A DNA stretch of 64,000 bases from Gammaproteobacteria bacterium (GCA_026195255.1 JAPHSS010000017.1:49628-113627), one strand, 5' to 3'. Shown: positions 42,124 to 52,575, counted from the stretch's first letter. Notes: generated by a model not told the origin, from the letters alone. Numbers and translations are program-made.

Positions 42124-43086
42124 ATGGCAGGTGTATTAGATAGTGTTGATAGTCGCACCCAGCTGGCTGGAACAAACCGACTCGAATTATTGCTCTTCAG
42201 GTTACAGGGAAAGCAGCGATATGGTATTAATGTTTTTAAAGTACAGGAAGTTATTCGTTGCCCCAAGTTGACACATATGCCAAGAGCCAATCACCGGGTC
42301 GTTGGTGTTGCACATTTAAGAAATCGTACCATACCCGTCATTGATTTAGGGCTGGCTATAAGTAATGAGCCCATAAAAGACAGAGAAAACAGTTTTGTTA
42401 TTGTTACTGAATATAACCGTTACATTCAGGGTTTTATGGTAGCAGCTGTTGAACGCATTACTAATATGGGCTGGAAGGAGATATTGCCTCCACCCAAGGG
42501 CAGTGGTGCAAGTAGTTATCTGACCGCAGTAACTCATGTTGATAATGAGATGATAGAAATTCTGGATGTGGAACGTGTATTTGCTGACATTATGGGGGTT
42601 AATGAAGAAATTTCAGATGGTGTACTTGATGGCATGACTGAATTCACGGATGAAAAACCTAAACATATACTGGTGGTTGATGATTCATCTGTTGCACGTA
42701 ACCAGATTAAAAGAGTATTAGAAAAAGTTGGTATTGAAGTCACAATGGCTAATGATGGCCTGGAAGGTTACGAAGCTCTGGAAAAAATGCTCGAAGATGG
42801 AAAACCTTTAAGTGAAAAAATTGCGCTGGTTATTTCGGATATAGAAATGCCACGAATGGATGGTTACACTCTCACTACAAAAATACGTAAAGACCCTCGA
42901 ATGAAAGATCTTTATGTTATGTTACATACATCTTTAAGTGGTGTATTTAATAACAGTATGGTTGAAAAAGTCGGTGCAAACCATTTTGTACCCAAGTTTA
43001 AACCTAATGAGCTTGCTCACTCTGTTATTAATGTCATTAATAATAAAGATCCATCAGAGGGTATGGAAAATATTTCTGATGCTTAA
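42124..43086 (+). CDS. cheV: Chemotaxis coupling protein CheV (CheW + receiver)
   Basis: CheW-like N-terminus and ILVVDDSSVARNQIKR..LVISDIEMPRMDGYTLTTKIR receiver. Confidence 0.94.
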   Translation: MAGVLDSVDSRTQLAGTNRLELLLFRLQGKQRYGINVFKVQEVIRCPKLTHMPRANHRVVGVAHLRNRTIPVIDLGLAISNEPIKDRENSFVIVTEYNRYIQGFMVAAVERITNMGWKEILPPPKGSGASSYLTAVTHVDNEMIEILDVERVFADIMGVNEEISDGVLDGMTEFTDEKPKHILVVDDSSVARNQIKRVLEKVGIEVTMANDGLEGYEALEKMLEDGKPLSEKIALVISDIEMPRMDGYTLTTKIRKDPRMKDLYVMLHTSLSGVFNNSMVEKVGANHFVPKFKPNELAHSVINVINNKDPSEGMENISDA

Positions 43087-43159
43087 TTTTACTGTAGAAT
43101 CTATAATCAAACTGCAATAAATAGAATGTGCCTCTACATAGAGGCGGACTAGATTTCAT

Positions 43160-43984
43160 ATGACAGCGAGCTTTTCCCCCGATGAGTATAAAAATTTCCA
43201 GAGTTTTCTGGAAAAAGCATGTGGTATTGTTTTAGGTGAAAATAAACATTATCTGGTTTCCAGTCGCCTTAACAGGTTAATGAAAGAGAGTAATATCCCT
43301 ACATTGCAGGGTTTAGTTGATGCGCTTAATAAATCGATAAACTCCGCATTACGTACCAAAGTCATTGAGGCGATGACGACTAACGAGACTCTCTGGTTTC
43401 GAGATACCTATCCATTTCAGGTTTTAAGTCAGACTATATTTGAAGATTACAAACAACAGAAAAAAAATGCCATTCGTATCTGGTCAGCCGCCTGCTCAAG
43501 TGGACAGGAGCCTTATTCAATAAGCATGATAGCTGATGAGTATTTGAAAAAAGACCGGGCTTTTAAGGTAGATGTTGTTGCCACTGATATATCTCAGGAA
43601 ATTTTAAATGCAGCAAAAATGGCAAAGTATGATGCACTGGCTTTAGCCAGAGGTTTGTCAGAAGAGCGAAAGCGCCAGTATTTTTCTCAGGTGGGCGACC
43701 AATGGCAGGTAAACGCTAATGTTCGCAGCAGGGTGAATTTTCGTGAAGTGAACTTACTAAAGAGTTATGCTGCTTTAGGAAAGTTTGATGCTATTTTTTG
43801 TCGTAACGTTCTAATTTATTTTTCGGCTGAATCCAAGAAAGATATTCTCAATCGCATGGCCGATGCCCTGAACCCTCGAGGTTTTTTAATGCTGGGTGCT
43901 TCCGAGTCAATCGCCCAATATTGTGACCGTTTTGAAATGGTCAGAGCGAGCACCGGTGTTGTGTATCGTTTGAAGTTTGCTTGA
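43160..43984 (+). CDS. cheR: Chemotaxis protein methyltransferase CheR
   Basis: MTTNETLWFRDTYPF, IRIWSAACSSGQEPYSI, FDAIFCRNVLIYF. Confidence 0.96.
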   Translation: MTASFSPDEYKNFQSFLEKACGIVLGENKHYLVSSRLNRLMKESNIPTLQGLVDALNKSINSALRTKVIEAMTTNETLWFRDTYPFQVLSQTIFEDYKQQKKNAIRIWSAACSSGQEPYSISMIADEYLKKDRAFKVDVVATDISQEILNAAKMAKYDALALARGLSEERKRQYFSQVGDQWQVNANVRSRVNFREVNLLKSYAALGKFDAIFCRNVLIYFSAESKKDILNRMADALNPRGFLMLGASESIAQYCDRFEMVRASTGVVYRLKFA

Positions 43985-43990
43985 AAATAT

Positions 43991-44053
43991 AGTCAAAAGT
44001 TGTAAGTCTTAAGTCTTAAGTCGTAAGTCCAAAGTCCAAAGTCCAAAGTCAAA
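43991..44053. repeat. AGTCNNA heptad repeat, copy 2 (nine units, one orientation)
   Basis: AGTCAAA AGTTGTA AGTCTTA AGTCTTA AGTCGTA AGTCCAA AGTCCAA AGTCCAA AGTCAAA. Confidence 0.9.
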
Positions 44054-44229
44054 ATCTTCAGGTTCTTTTTTTAAATTTCGTATTTATTATATTAGCCTGG
44101 TATGTTTCTGCTGCTGTGTGATTTTTATTAGCGAATTTCTTTTCCGCCTGGCGGCAACACTTGCCGCTTAATCATAATATTCATTGCCTCTTTTACTCTA
44201 ACTGATTGAAAAACATGTAAATAATAAAC

Positions 44230-44245
44230 TGGCATTGCTCTTGCA
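44230..44245 (+). promoter_or_regulatory. Sigma-54 promoter upstream of flgB
   Basis: TGGCATTGCTCTTGCA: GG-N10-GC spacing, close to TGGCAC-N5-TTGCA. Confidence 0.85.
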
Positions 44246-44270
44246 ATATTACCTGCAAGAGGAAAATTTA

Positions 44271-44681
44271 ATGCCAGTGAGTTTTGATAAAGTTTTTGGG
44301 GTACATGATGATGCGTTGCTGCTTTTTGAGCGCCGTAATCAATTGTTATCTGAAAATATAGCTAATGCAGATACCCCCGGTTATAAAGCTCGCGATATTG
44401 ATTTCAACCAGGTTTTACAAAATGCTCAAAATTCTGGCTCTCAGAGCATAAGTGGTGGGCAATTAAAAACAACCCATCAGGGTCATATAAATTCACAGCA
44501 GCAAGCATTTACAGCTGATATTCAATATAGAGCGGTTGAACAGAGTTCAGCAGATGGTAATACGGTTGATACACAGAAGGAAAAAGCGGCATTCGCTGAA
44601 AACGCTGTTCGATATCAAACAACTTTGAGTTTTTTGACACGTAAAATTTCCGGGCTGAAAACAGCATTTAGAGGTGAGTAG
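44271..44681 (+). CDS. flgB: Flagellar basal-body rod protein FlgB
   Basis: ANADTPGYKARDIDF; ATG at 44271 preferred (the 44235 start would overlap the sigma-54 site). Confidence 0.95.
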   Translation: MPVSFDKVFGVHDDALLLFERRNQLLSENIANADTPGYKARDIDFNQVLQNAQNSGSQSISGGQLKTTHQGHINSQQQAFTADIQYRAVEQSSADGNTVDTQKEKAAFAENAVRYQTTLSFLTRKISGLKTAFRGE

Positions 44682-44777
44682 TGTACCTGTTAAACAAGAA
44701 TAATCATTCATCTCTTTGGGAGAAAGAAATGTGCTTTACAAGTAAACATATTGTACAAAATAAATTAGGAGCAATTC

Positions 44778-45200
44778 ATGTCAGTTTTTAATGTGTTTGA
44801 TGTGGCAGGTTCAGGTATGAGTGCTCAGATGTTACGTTTAAATACGGTGGCATCAAATTTAGCAAATGCGGAAACAGTTTCCGGCAATGAAGGTGATGTT
44901 TATCAGGCACGTCATCCTGTGTTTGAGTCGGTATTACAAGAAGCAGAAAGTATGAATGGTGATGAGGTTACTATTGTAAAAGTGCGCGAAATTATGCAGG
45001 AGCAAACGGCCGCGATTCCACTTTATCGTCCAAACCATCCGTTAGCGAATAATGAAGGTTTTGTTTATAGCCCGGATATAGACACGGTTGCAGAAATGGC
45101 CGACATGATTTCCGCATCTAGAAGTTATCAGAATAATGTTGAAGTTTTGAGCACAACGAAAGAACTGTTATTAAGAACCCTGCAGTTAGGTCAGGGATAA
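44778..45200 (+). CDS. flgC: Flagellar basal-body rod protein FlgC
   Basis: FDVAGSGMSAQMLRLNTVASNLANAETV... Confidence 0.96.
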   Translation: MSVFNVFDVAGSGMSAQMLRLNTVASNLANAETVSGNEGDVYQARHPVFESVLQEAESMNGDEVTIVKVREIMQEQTAAIPLYRPNHPLANNEGFVYSPDIDTVAEMADMISASRSYQNNVEVLSTTKELLLRTLQLGQG

Positions 45201-45212
45201 GAGGATTAAATA

Positions 45213-45884
45213 ATGGAAATTAATGATATCGGTAGTATTCCGGGGATACGTACTTATGCTGACCCCAGTGAAGAAGAAAATAACACAGAGTTGGGTCAGG
45301 ATGATTTTCTAAGATTAATGACTGAGCAACTTGCCAATCAGGACCCGTTAGAACCTCAGGATAATAATGAATTTATGAGCCAGATTGCACAGTTTGGTGC
45401 TGTTGATGGCATTAATGGTTTACTGGATTCATTCAATGATCTGGCGACAAATTTACAGTCATCTCAGGCATTGCAGGCATCAAATATCATAGGGCGTCAG
45501 GTACTGGTTGAACATGACCAGGGTTACTTGCCAACAACGGGTACATTAGATGGAGCAGTGGAACTGGATTCAAGTTCATCTAATGTTGCAGTTAATGTTT
45601 ATGATTCTAATGGCGAATTATTTGGCCGCGTTGAACTGGGGCCACAGCCAGCAGGATTGGTACCGTTCAACTGGGATGGTACAACGTTTAGTGGGCAGCG
45701 AGCACCAACCGGGCGTTATCGCATCGATGTTGAGGCAACTTTTGGCAATACCACAGAATCTTTAACACCACAGATTGCCGATCAGGTTCAAAGTCTTACA
45801 TTAGGTGGTGTGGGTCAGGAGATGTTAGTTGAATTAGAAAATCTTGGAACGGTCGGTTTCAGCCAGGTTAATCAAATCCAGTAA
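45213..45884 (+). CDS. flgD: Flagellar hook capping protein FlgD
   Basis: LGQDDFLRLMTEQLANQDPLEPQDNNEFMSQIAQF. Confidence 0.95.
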   Translation: MEINDIGSIPGIRTYADPSEEENNTELGQDDFLRLMTEQLANQDPLEPQDNNEFMSQIAQFGAVDGINGLLDSFNDLATNLQSSQALQASNIIGRQVLVEHDQGYLPTTGTLDGAVELDSSSSNVAVNVYDSNGELFGRVELGPQPAGLVPFNWDGTTFSGQRAPTGRYRIDVEATFGNTTESLTPQIADQVQSLTLGGVGQEMLVELENLGTVGFSQVNQIQ

Positions 45885-45909
45885 TTACGATAAAGCGAGG
45901 AATAAAAGT

Positions 45910-47241
45910 ATGTCATTTAATATTTCACTCAGTGGTTTAAACGCTGCATCATCTGATCTGGATGTAACCAGTAATAATGTAGCTAATGTTTCAACAACCG
46001 GTTTTAAAGGTTCGCGTGCAGAGTTCGCAGATATTTTTTCAGCGTCACCCTTAGGCACTACATCTAATGCTGTTGGTGCAGGTGTTCAATTAGCCGCTGT
46101 ATCACAACAGTTTGGTCAGGGTAATTTAGAATTTACAGAAAATACACTGGATATGGCGGTAAGTGGTGAGGGCTTTTTTGTAATGAGAAATAATCAGACC
46201 AGTTCTGATTTATCTTATACACGAGCAGGTGCATTTCAGGTTGACCAGGATGGTCTGGTTGCAAATAGTGCAGGGCAAATTTTGCAGGTTTTTCCTGTTG
46301 ATCCAGTAACAGGTGTTGTTGCTACAACAAGTTTAACGGGTACCGTCGCATTACAGGTTCCCAATACGGTGGGTAGTCCTCAGGCTACTACGGATGTGAG
46401 TATTAATTTAAATTTACCCGCGGGTATAACACCGGCTATTAATCCTGCTGCAGTGGGTGGAATTGATGCGGAATTCACAGCTGCAATAGGTGCAGGCACA
46501 ACGGTTGCACCGAGTACTTCTAATTTTCATAATTCAACATCAGCAACGGTTTTTGATTCGCAGGGTAGTTCACATATTTTGACAATGTATTATGTGATGA
46601 CAGATGAATTAAATAATACCTGGGAAGTGCGTTCAACAATGGACGGTTTCCCAATGCAAACGGGTGCTGCGTTATCACCAGCTACTCTGGATTTTGATGC
46701 ATCGGGCACGCTTGATTTAACTAACTCAACCACAGCGGGTGCGTTGAATTTTGACCCCTTTGTGTTAACCAACGGTGCGGCACCAATAGATATAACAATT
46801 GATTTTAATAGTACGGGTAATACGATTACACAGGAAGCGCAAGGTGGTTTCTCCGTGCAGTCTTTAAGTCAGGATGGTTTTTCTACAGGTCGGTTAGCGG
46901 GTCTTGAGGTTGATGATAATGGCCTGGTTCGTGCAAATTTTACCAACGGACAAACAACGTCTTTAGGTAAGGTAGCACTGGCGAAATTTGATAATCCACA
47001 GGGTTTACGTCAAACAGGTAATACATCCTGGGTGGAAACGGTTGATTCAGGGCCTGTTATAGGTGGAGAAGCGGGTACAGGTAACCTGGGTTTAATCCAG
47101 ACCGGTGCGCTGGAAACATCAAACATTGATTTAACAGCAGAACTGGTGAATCTAATTACTGCGCAGCGTAATTTCCAGGCGAATTCAAAAGCAATTGAAA
47201 CCGCCAACACAATTACACAAACAATTATTAATATTACATAG
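45910..47241 (+). CDS. flgE: Flagellar hook protein FlgE
   Basis: MSFNISLSGLNAASSDLDVTSNNVANVSTTGFKGSRAEF; ATG at 45910 preferred over 45844 (overlaps flgD). Confidence 0.95.
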   Translation: MSFNISLSGLNAASSDLDVTSNNVANVSTTGFKGSRAEFADIFSASPLGTTSNAVGAGVQLAAVSQQFGQGNLEFTENTLDMAVSGEGFFVMRNNQTSSDLSYTRAGAFQVDQDGLVANSAGQILQVFPVDPVTGVVATTSLTGTVALQVPNTVGSPQATTDVSINLNLPAGITPAINPAAVGGIDAEFTAAIGAGTTVAPSTSNFHNSTSATVFDSQGSSHILTMYYVMTDELNNTWEVRSTMDGFPMQTGAALSPATLDFDASGTLDLTNSTTAGALNFDPFVLTNGAAPIDITIDFNSTGNTITQEAQGGFSVQSLSQDGFSTGRLAGLEVDDNGLVRANFTNGQTTSLGKVALAKFDNPQGLRQTGNTSWVETVDSGPVIGGEAGTGNLGLIQTGALETSNIDLTAELVNLITAQRNFQANSKAIETANTITQTIINIT

Positions 47242-47253
47242 ATTAGCTATGTA

Positions 47254-47277
47254 AGCAGTCGCGAGCTGAAGACTGCT
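47254..47277 (+). other. Hairpin between flgE and flgF (possible attenuator)
   Basis: AGCAGTC-N10-GACTGCT followed shortly by GAATTTTTTC. Confidence 0.5.
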
Positions 47278-47346
47278 CCTGAATTTTTTCGTTCTCACAG
47301 GAGTGATCTTTAGATCACGATGTTATAGAAGTTACAGAGGTTTAAA

Positions 47347-48087
47347 ATGGATAAGATGTTATATACAGCAACGAATAGTGCAAGACAGGCTTCGCAGGCC
47401 CAGGCCACTATTTCGCATAATTTATCTAATACGAATACAACAGGTTTTAAATCACATCTTAATACTTTTACCAGTTGGCATGTCAGCGGTCCGGGTTATA
47501 ACACGCGTGTAATGAATCAGCAGGATGCGGATAGTATTGATTTAACTGAAGGTTCATTAGCAACCACAGATCGTGAACTTGATGTTGCAATTAATGGAGA
47601 CGGATTTATTGCAGTACAAAACAAGCAGGGCGGTGAAGCTTATACCCGCGCAGGCGATTTCAGGTTAGATAACACGGGGCGTTTAACCACTGGAGCCGGT
47701 TTTGCGGTTTTAGGAAATGGTGGCCCTATTACTATGCCTCCCGCTGAAAAAATAGATATTGGCAGTGATGGCTCTATCAGTATTGTGCCTGTAGGGCAAT
47801 CTTCTGAATCACTAGTGATTGTTGATAGAATTAAACTGGTTAACCCCAATACACAAAACTTACAAAAAGATGCAGATGGATTATTACAGTTAAATGATGG
47901 AGGCCTTGCCCCGGTAGCAGCTGAAGTTAAACTGGAAAATGGAGTGCTTGAGCGAAGTAATGTGAATGCAGTTGGTCAGATGATTCAGTTAATAACAAAT
48001 GCGCGTCAATTTGAAGCCAGTATAAATATGATGAAAGAAGCTAAAACTTTAGATGAAGCATCAGCTAGTTTATTAAGAAATAGCTAA
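47347..48087 (+). CDS. flgF: Flagellar basal-body rod protein FlgF
   Basis: MDKMLYTATNSARQASQAQATISHNLSNTNTTGFKSHL. Confidence 0.95.
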   Translation: MDKMLYTATNSARQASQAQATISHNLSNTNTTGFKSHLNTFTSWHVSGPGYNTRVMNQQDADSIDLTEGSLATTDRELDVAINGDGFIAVQNKQGGEAYTRAGDFRLDNTGRLTTGAGFAVLGNGGPITMPPAEKIDIGSDGSISIVPVGQSSESLVIVDRIKLVNPNTQNLQKDADGLLQLNDGGLAPVAAEVKLENGVLERSNVNAVGQMIQLITNARQFEASINMMKEAKTLDEASASLLRNS

Positions 48088-48147
48088 CTTTTAAAAATAA
48101 ATTATAAAAAATATGACTGATAAAAAAAGAATTTTTGGAGAAAACTT

Positions 48148-48933
48148 ATGAACCCCGCATTGTGGATATCGAAAACCGGGCTGGATGCACAGCAAACCCG
48201 GTTATCAGTTATTTCAAATAACCTGGCTAATGTGAATACAACTGGTTTTAAACGTGATCAGGCTATTTTTCAGGATTTAATTTATCAGAATAAAAAACAG
48301 GCTGGCGGTAACACAACAGAAGATACCCGCGCGCCTTCCGGTTTGTCTATTGGTACGGGTGTGCGTGTGGTTGCAACGGAAAAGCTGCATACACAGGGAA
48401 ATATTTCTCAAACAGGTAAGCCACTAGATATGGCTATTCTAGGCAGAGGTTTTTTTCAGATTCAACAGTCTGATGGTTCAACTTTTTATACTCGTGATGG
48501 TTCATTTCAGATGGATGCCGATGGACAGGTAGTTACATCTCAGGGTTTGTTATTACAGCCTGCTTTAACCATTCCGCAAGACACACAAAGTATTACGATA
48601 GGTGCTGACGGTACGGTGTCTGTATTAACAGGTAATAATACGGCACCTTCGCAGATTGGTAATGTTCAGTTAGCAGATTTTGTTAATCCAGCGGGATTAC
48701 AGCCAGAGGGTAATAATTTATTCGCGGAAACAGCGTCCAGTGGATCGCCCACAACGGGAACACCAGGACTAACCGGTTTAGGTTTTTTAGAAAGTGGTGC
48801 TGTTGAAACATCAAATGTAAATGTTGTTGAAGAACTCGTAAATATGATTGAAACACAACGTGCATATGAAATGAATTCAAAAGTTATTTCAACCGCAGAT
48901 CAGATGTTGCAATACGTAAATAATAACTTGTAA
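48148..48933 (+). CDS. flgG: Flagellar basal-body rod protein FlgG
   Basis: [40 protein letters not shown]. Confidence 0.97.
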   Translation: MNPALWISKTGLDAQQTRLSVISNNLANVNTTGFKRDQAIFQDLIYQNKKQAGGNTTEDTRAPSGLSIGTGVRVVATEKLHTQGNISQTGKPLDMAILGRGFFQIQQSDGSTFYTRDGSFQMDADGQVVTSQGLLLQPALTIPQDTQSITIGADGTVSVLTGNNTAPSQIGNVQLADFVNPAGLQPEGNNLFAETASSGSPTTGTPGLTGLGFLESGAVETSNVNVVEELVNMIETQRAYEMNSKVISTADQMLQYVNNNL

Positions 48934-48951
48934 ACATAGACTTAAATAGTA

Positions 48952-49067
48952 AGTCGTAAGTCTTAAGTCGTAAGTCAAAGCGGTAGCGCCGTAGGCGCTT
49001 ATGTTTTTTTTACTTATGACTTACGGCTAAAGACTTAAGACTAAAGACTTCTGACTTAAGACTAATT
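48952..49067. repeat. 7-bp-periodic inverted repeat element (AGTCNNA heptads), copy 3
   Basis: Left arm 48952-48979 AGTCGTA AGTCTTA AGTCGTA AGTCAAA; hairpin AGCGCC-GTA-GGCGCT 48985-48999; right arm 49012-49067 ACTTATG ACTTACG GCTAAAG ACTTAAG ACTAAAG ACTTCTG ACTTAAG ACTAATT. Confidence 0.9.
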
Positions 49068-49763
49068 ATGGTGAATAGTATGAATAAACAGCAGTTAATA
49101 AAATTCTCGCTACTTGCGATAGCAATACAGTCTGTTTCCGGCTGTAATGTAAAACCTCAGGAGCTTGCTGATTTTCAACCGATAGTAAGACCGGTGGCAC
49201 CTCAACCGATAACCTATCAAAGTGGCTCGTTATTTAGTTCTCGTGGCGTTTTGTTATATGAAGATCCTAAACCTCACAATATTGGTGACGTATTAACTAT
49301 TCTTCTAAATGAAAAAACCAGTGCCAGCAAAAAAGCCGGTACCAGTACCAAGAAAGAAGATGAACTGGTTTCAGCTAATCCCACTCTGTTCGGTGTACAG
49401 CCAACCTTCAAGGGAAATAATGTTCTGGAATTTAACGTGGCGCCAGAACGTGAGTTTTCAGGTGAGGCAGATAGTTCTCAAAGTAATAGTTTAACCGGTG
49501 AAATTACCGTAACGGTGGTTGATGTATTACCTAATGGTAATCTGGTTGTGCAGGGTGAGAAGTGGTTTACTTTAAATCAGGGTAAAGAATATATACGCAT
49601 TGCGGGCGTTGTTCGGCCTAATGATGTGTCACCAAATAATACATTGCCATCTTCAAAACTGGCAGATGCACAAATTGCATACAGTGGTGAAGGTTTCCTT
49701 GCAGATGCGAATACGCAGGGCTGGTTTGGTCAGTTTATGAATGGTAAATGGTGGCCGTTTTAA
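49068..49763 (+). CDS. flgH: Flagellar L-ring lipoprotein FlgH
   Basis: Lipobox SVSGC, GSLFSSRGVLLYEDPKPHNIGDVLTILLNEKTSASK; alternative ATG at 49080. Confidence 0.94.
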   Translation: MVNSMNKQQLIKFSLLAIAIQSVSGCNVKPQELADFQPIVRPVAPQPITYQSGSLFSSRGVLLYEDPKPHNIGDVLTILLNEKTSASKKAGTSTKKEDELVSANPTLFGVQPTFKGNNVLEFNVAPEREFSGEADSSQSNSLTGEITVTVVDVLPNGNLVVQGEKWFTLNQGKEYIRIAGVVRPNDVSPNNTLPSSKLADAQIAYSGEGFLADANTQGWFGQFMNGKWWPF

Positions 49764-49834
49764 TTTTTAATTTTTTAGTTTGAAATATTAGATGTAATGC
49801 AGCTCATAAACTGGGAAGTTAAGTCTGCATTACG

Positions 49835-50269
49835 TTATGGTTTGATATAAGCATAACCCTCTTGTTGAAGTTTAACGAGTCTAATTACCCCGCCGTCCTC
49901 AAGATAAGAAACACCCTCATATAACTGCTCTTTAGAAATGTTTTTGTTTTTTAAAGCAAAAGAGCAAATACTTACATCAGCATCTTGCTGCAAAATTTCA
50001 TCTAACTGTTTTCGAGAAGAAAACGAAGAAGAAAACCGGGCAACAGCCGGCCCGTTTACAACAACAGCAATCACAGCATCTTTATCTAAACTCTTTCTGA
50101 GGTTTTTAATGTTATTAACTAGCATGGTCATTTTTAATGGATTACTAATGTGCAGAACAACTTTATCTGTTGTTTGCGCATAAAGCGGACTGCCTGTTAG
50201 AGCCGATATAATTAACAAAGTAGCAAATGCCTTTGTTACATAATTTAAGAACTTCATTTCAGTTGTCAC
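49835..50269 (-). CDS. Secreted DsrE-family-like protein inserted between flgH and flgI
   Basis: Signal peptide (SPLYAQ) then DKVVLHISNPLKMTMLVNNIKNLRKSL...AVVVNGPAVARF...ADVSICSFALKN; opposite strand. Confidence 0.75.
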   Translation of the reverse strand: MTTEMKFLNYVTKAFATLLIISALTGSPLYAQTTDKVVLHISNPLKMTMLVNNIKNLRKSLDKDAVIAVVVNGPAVARFSSSFSSRKQLDEILQQDADVSICSFALKNKNISKEQLYEGVSYLEDGGVIRLVKLQQEGYAYIKP

Positions 50270-50338
50270 CTGAGTAAGGGGTCTATAAATACTAGCTTAA
50301 ATAACTAAAATTTGCATTTATATTATAAAACATGAGGT

Positions 50339-50354
50339 TGGCCCTACTTTTGCA
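50339..50354 (+). promoter_or_regulatory. Candidate sigma-54 promoter upstream of flgI
   Basis: TGGCCCTACTTTTGCA, GG-N10-GC spacing. Confidence 0.7.
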
Positions 50355-50386
50355 GTAATACAGATAGAGATCTAATTACCTGGAGA

Positions 50387-51502
50387 GTGCCAATGTTTTG
50401 GCAACGCTGTTTATTACCATTATTATTCATAATCTTGATTCCGTTTAATGCGTCAGCTGAGCGAATTAAAGATATAGCAAGTGTGGCGGGGGTGCGAGAT
50501 AACATCCTGGTGGGTTATGGGCTTATTGTTGGCCTTGATGGAACCGGTGATCAGACTTCACAAACCCCTTTTACGGTACAAAGCTTTAAAAACATGCTGC
50601 AGCAATACGGCATAGTATTGCCGGCGGGTGTCACGCCTCAACTGAAAAATGTTGCCGCTGTCGCTATACATGCTGATTTACCCCCATTTAGTAAACCCGG
50701 TCAGAAAATTGATATCACGGTTTCCTCTTTAGGTAATTCAAAAAGCCTGCGTGGGGGAAGTTTATTAATGGCACCCCTTAAGGGCGTTGATGGAAAGATA
50801 TATGCCATTGCACAGGGCAATTTGATAGTCGGTGGTTTTGGTATTTCAGGCAGTGACGGCTCTAAGGTAACGGTTAATGTACCCAGTGTTGGGCGAATTC
50901 CCAGCGGAGCGACCATTGAGCGTGAGGTGCCTAATCCGTTTGCGGATATGAATAAAATTGTGCTTAATTTAAATCGAGGCGACTTTACAACCGCAAATAG
51001 GGTAGTTCAGGCCATTAATAATGAATTAGGCCCGGACAGTGCACATGCGCTGGATTCAGTTTCAATTCAGGTTTTAACCCCGCCTACAACTACTCAGAAA
51101 GTTGAATTTGTTTCTTTTCTTGAGAACTTGAAGGTATCGCCAGATAGTGCGCCGGCCAGAATTGTTATTAATTCACGTACAGGCACCATTGTTATTACTG
51201 ACGATGTGCGTGTGAAACGTGCGGCGGTGGCTCACGGTAATCTGGTGGTCAGTGTTACAGCTGACCCGATTGTGAGTCAGCCAGGCGGTTCATTTAATCG
51301 GGGAACAACAGCGGTTGTTGGTCGTGATCGTATTGATATTGAACAGCAGGATTCACGTATGTTTTTATTCCGCCCCGGTATCAGTTTAAGAGAGCTGGTT
51401 GATGCGGTAAATCGGGTCGGTGCTGCACCGGGCGATTTAGTTGCCATGCTGGAAGCACTAAAAACATCAGGTTCATTAACCGCTGAGCTGATAGTGATTT
51501 AG
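50387..51502 (+). CDS. flgI: Flagellar P-ring protein FlgI
   Basis: [33 protein letters not shown]. Confidence 0.97.
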   Translation: MPMFWQRCLLPLLFIILIPFNASAERIKDIASVAGVRDNILVGYGLIVGLDGTGDQTSQTPFTVQSFKNMLQQYGIVLPAGVTPQLKNVAAVAIHADLPPFSKPGQKIDITVSSLGNSKSLRGGSLLMAPLKGVDGKIYAIAQGNLIVGGFGISGSDGSKVTVNVPSVGRIPSGATIEREVPNPFADMNKIVLNLNRGDFTTANRVVQAINNELGPDSAHALDSVSIQVLTPPTTTQKVEFVSFLENLKVSPDSAPARIVINSRTGTIVITDDVRVKRAAVAHGNLVVSVTADPIVSQPGGSFNRGTTAVVGRDRIDIEQQDSRMFLFRPGISLRELVDAVNRVGAAPGDLVAMLEALKTSGSLTAELIVI

Positions 51503-52477
51503 ATGATCACGGACTCTGCAGTAGTAAACGACTTTCAATCTCTGGCGCATCTTAAAAAAGGTGCGCGGGAGCAAAGCCCTGAAGCAATAAAAGAAGTCGC
51601 TAAACAGTTTGAATCGTTATTTGTAAAGATGATGCTTAAGAGCATGCGGGATACGATTCCTGAAAATGAATTGTTTGGTAGTAAAGCTGAAAAAATGTAT
51701 CAGGACATGCATGACAAACAATTGAGTACAGACATTGCGAATGGAAGAGGCATTGGGCTGGCGAGTGTTATTGAGCGACAGTTGGGCGGTGTGCCTGATT
51801 CAGATATAAATGAAAAACCTGTTGAAGATTATATCAATAACCCCAGACCCGTAATGCCTTATTCAAAAAGCAATGTCACATTATCCAGATTACGCAGTGA
51901 CTTTTTTGCTGTGACTGCAGATACACAGACACAGCAAAAAACGCAAGTCGATACAGAGGTTAGCAATTTATGGCACTCAAAACAGGCGTTTATAGAAGAT
52001 GTATGGCCACATGCATTACGTGCCTCTGAAAAGTTAGGCGTGGATGCAGAAGTATTGATGGCACAGTCAGCACTGGAAACAGGCTGGGGTGAACACTTGC
52101 CGGTTAAAGCTGATGGGTCTAATAGTTTTAATTTATTTGGCATTAAAGCAGACCAGCGCTGGAGCGGAGATAAGGTAGAAATTACCACGCGGGAATTTCG
52201 ACATGGTGTGATGCAACATGAGCAGGCCGCGTTTCGTACATATGATTCGGTATCACAGGCATTTGACGATTATACCAATTTCATAATGGAAAACCCTCGT
52301 TATCAAAAAGCATTAGAGCACGGATATGACCCTTCATCTTATGCCAGCGAATTGCAGCGAGCAGGTTATGCGACAGACCCTGACTATGCCAGCAAAATTA
52401 ATCGAATACGTGCAAGTGAAGAATTGCAAAGTAAAGTCTCTGAATTAAAGGCTTTAAATAAAGTGCCGCTAACCTGA
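51503..52477 (+). CDS. flgJ: Flagellar assembly protein/peptidoglycan hydrolase FlgJ (two-domain form)
   Basis: Rod-binding N-domain (FVKMMLKSMRDTIPENELF) plus glucosaminidase domain (MAQSALETGWGEH, SNSFNLFGIKAD). Confidence 0.95.
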   Translation: MITDSAVVNDFQSLAHLKKGAREQSPEAIKEVAKQFESLFVKMMLKSMRDTIPENELFGSKAEKMYQDMHDKQLSTDIANGRGIGLASVIERQLGGVPDSDINEKPVEDYINNPRPVMPYSKSNVTLSRLRSDFFAVTADTQTQQKTQVDTEVSNLWHSKQAFIEDVWPHALRASEKLGVDAEVLMAQSALETGWGEHLPVKADGSNSFNLFGIKADQRWSGDKVEITTREFRHGVMQHEQAAFRTYDSVSQAFDDYTNFIMENPRYQKALEHGYDPSSYASELQRAGYATDPDYASKINRIRASEELQSKVSELKALNKVPLT

Positions 52478-52575
52478 GTGATAACAGATGTTTAACGTTT
52501 TTAATTAAACGTTTGCTTCTCACGCAGGAAGACGGTTGTAAAGAATCAACACTGTAAAATAGGAAGTGAGGCGTT

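Noticed and set aside
43991-44053. Possible CRISPR array because of regular short repeats
   Set aside because: 7-bp units are contiguous with no spacers and no cas genes are present.
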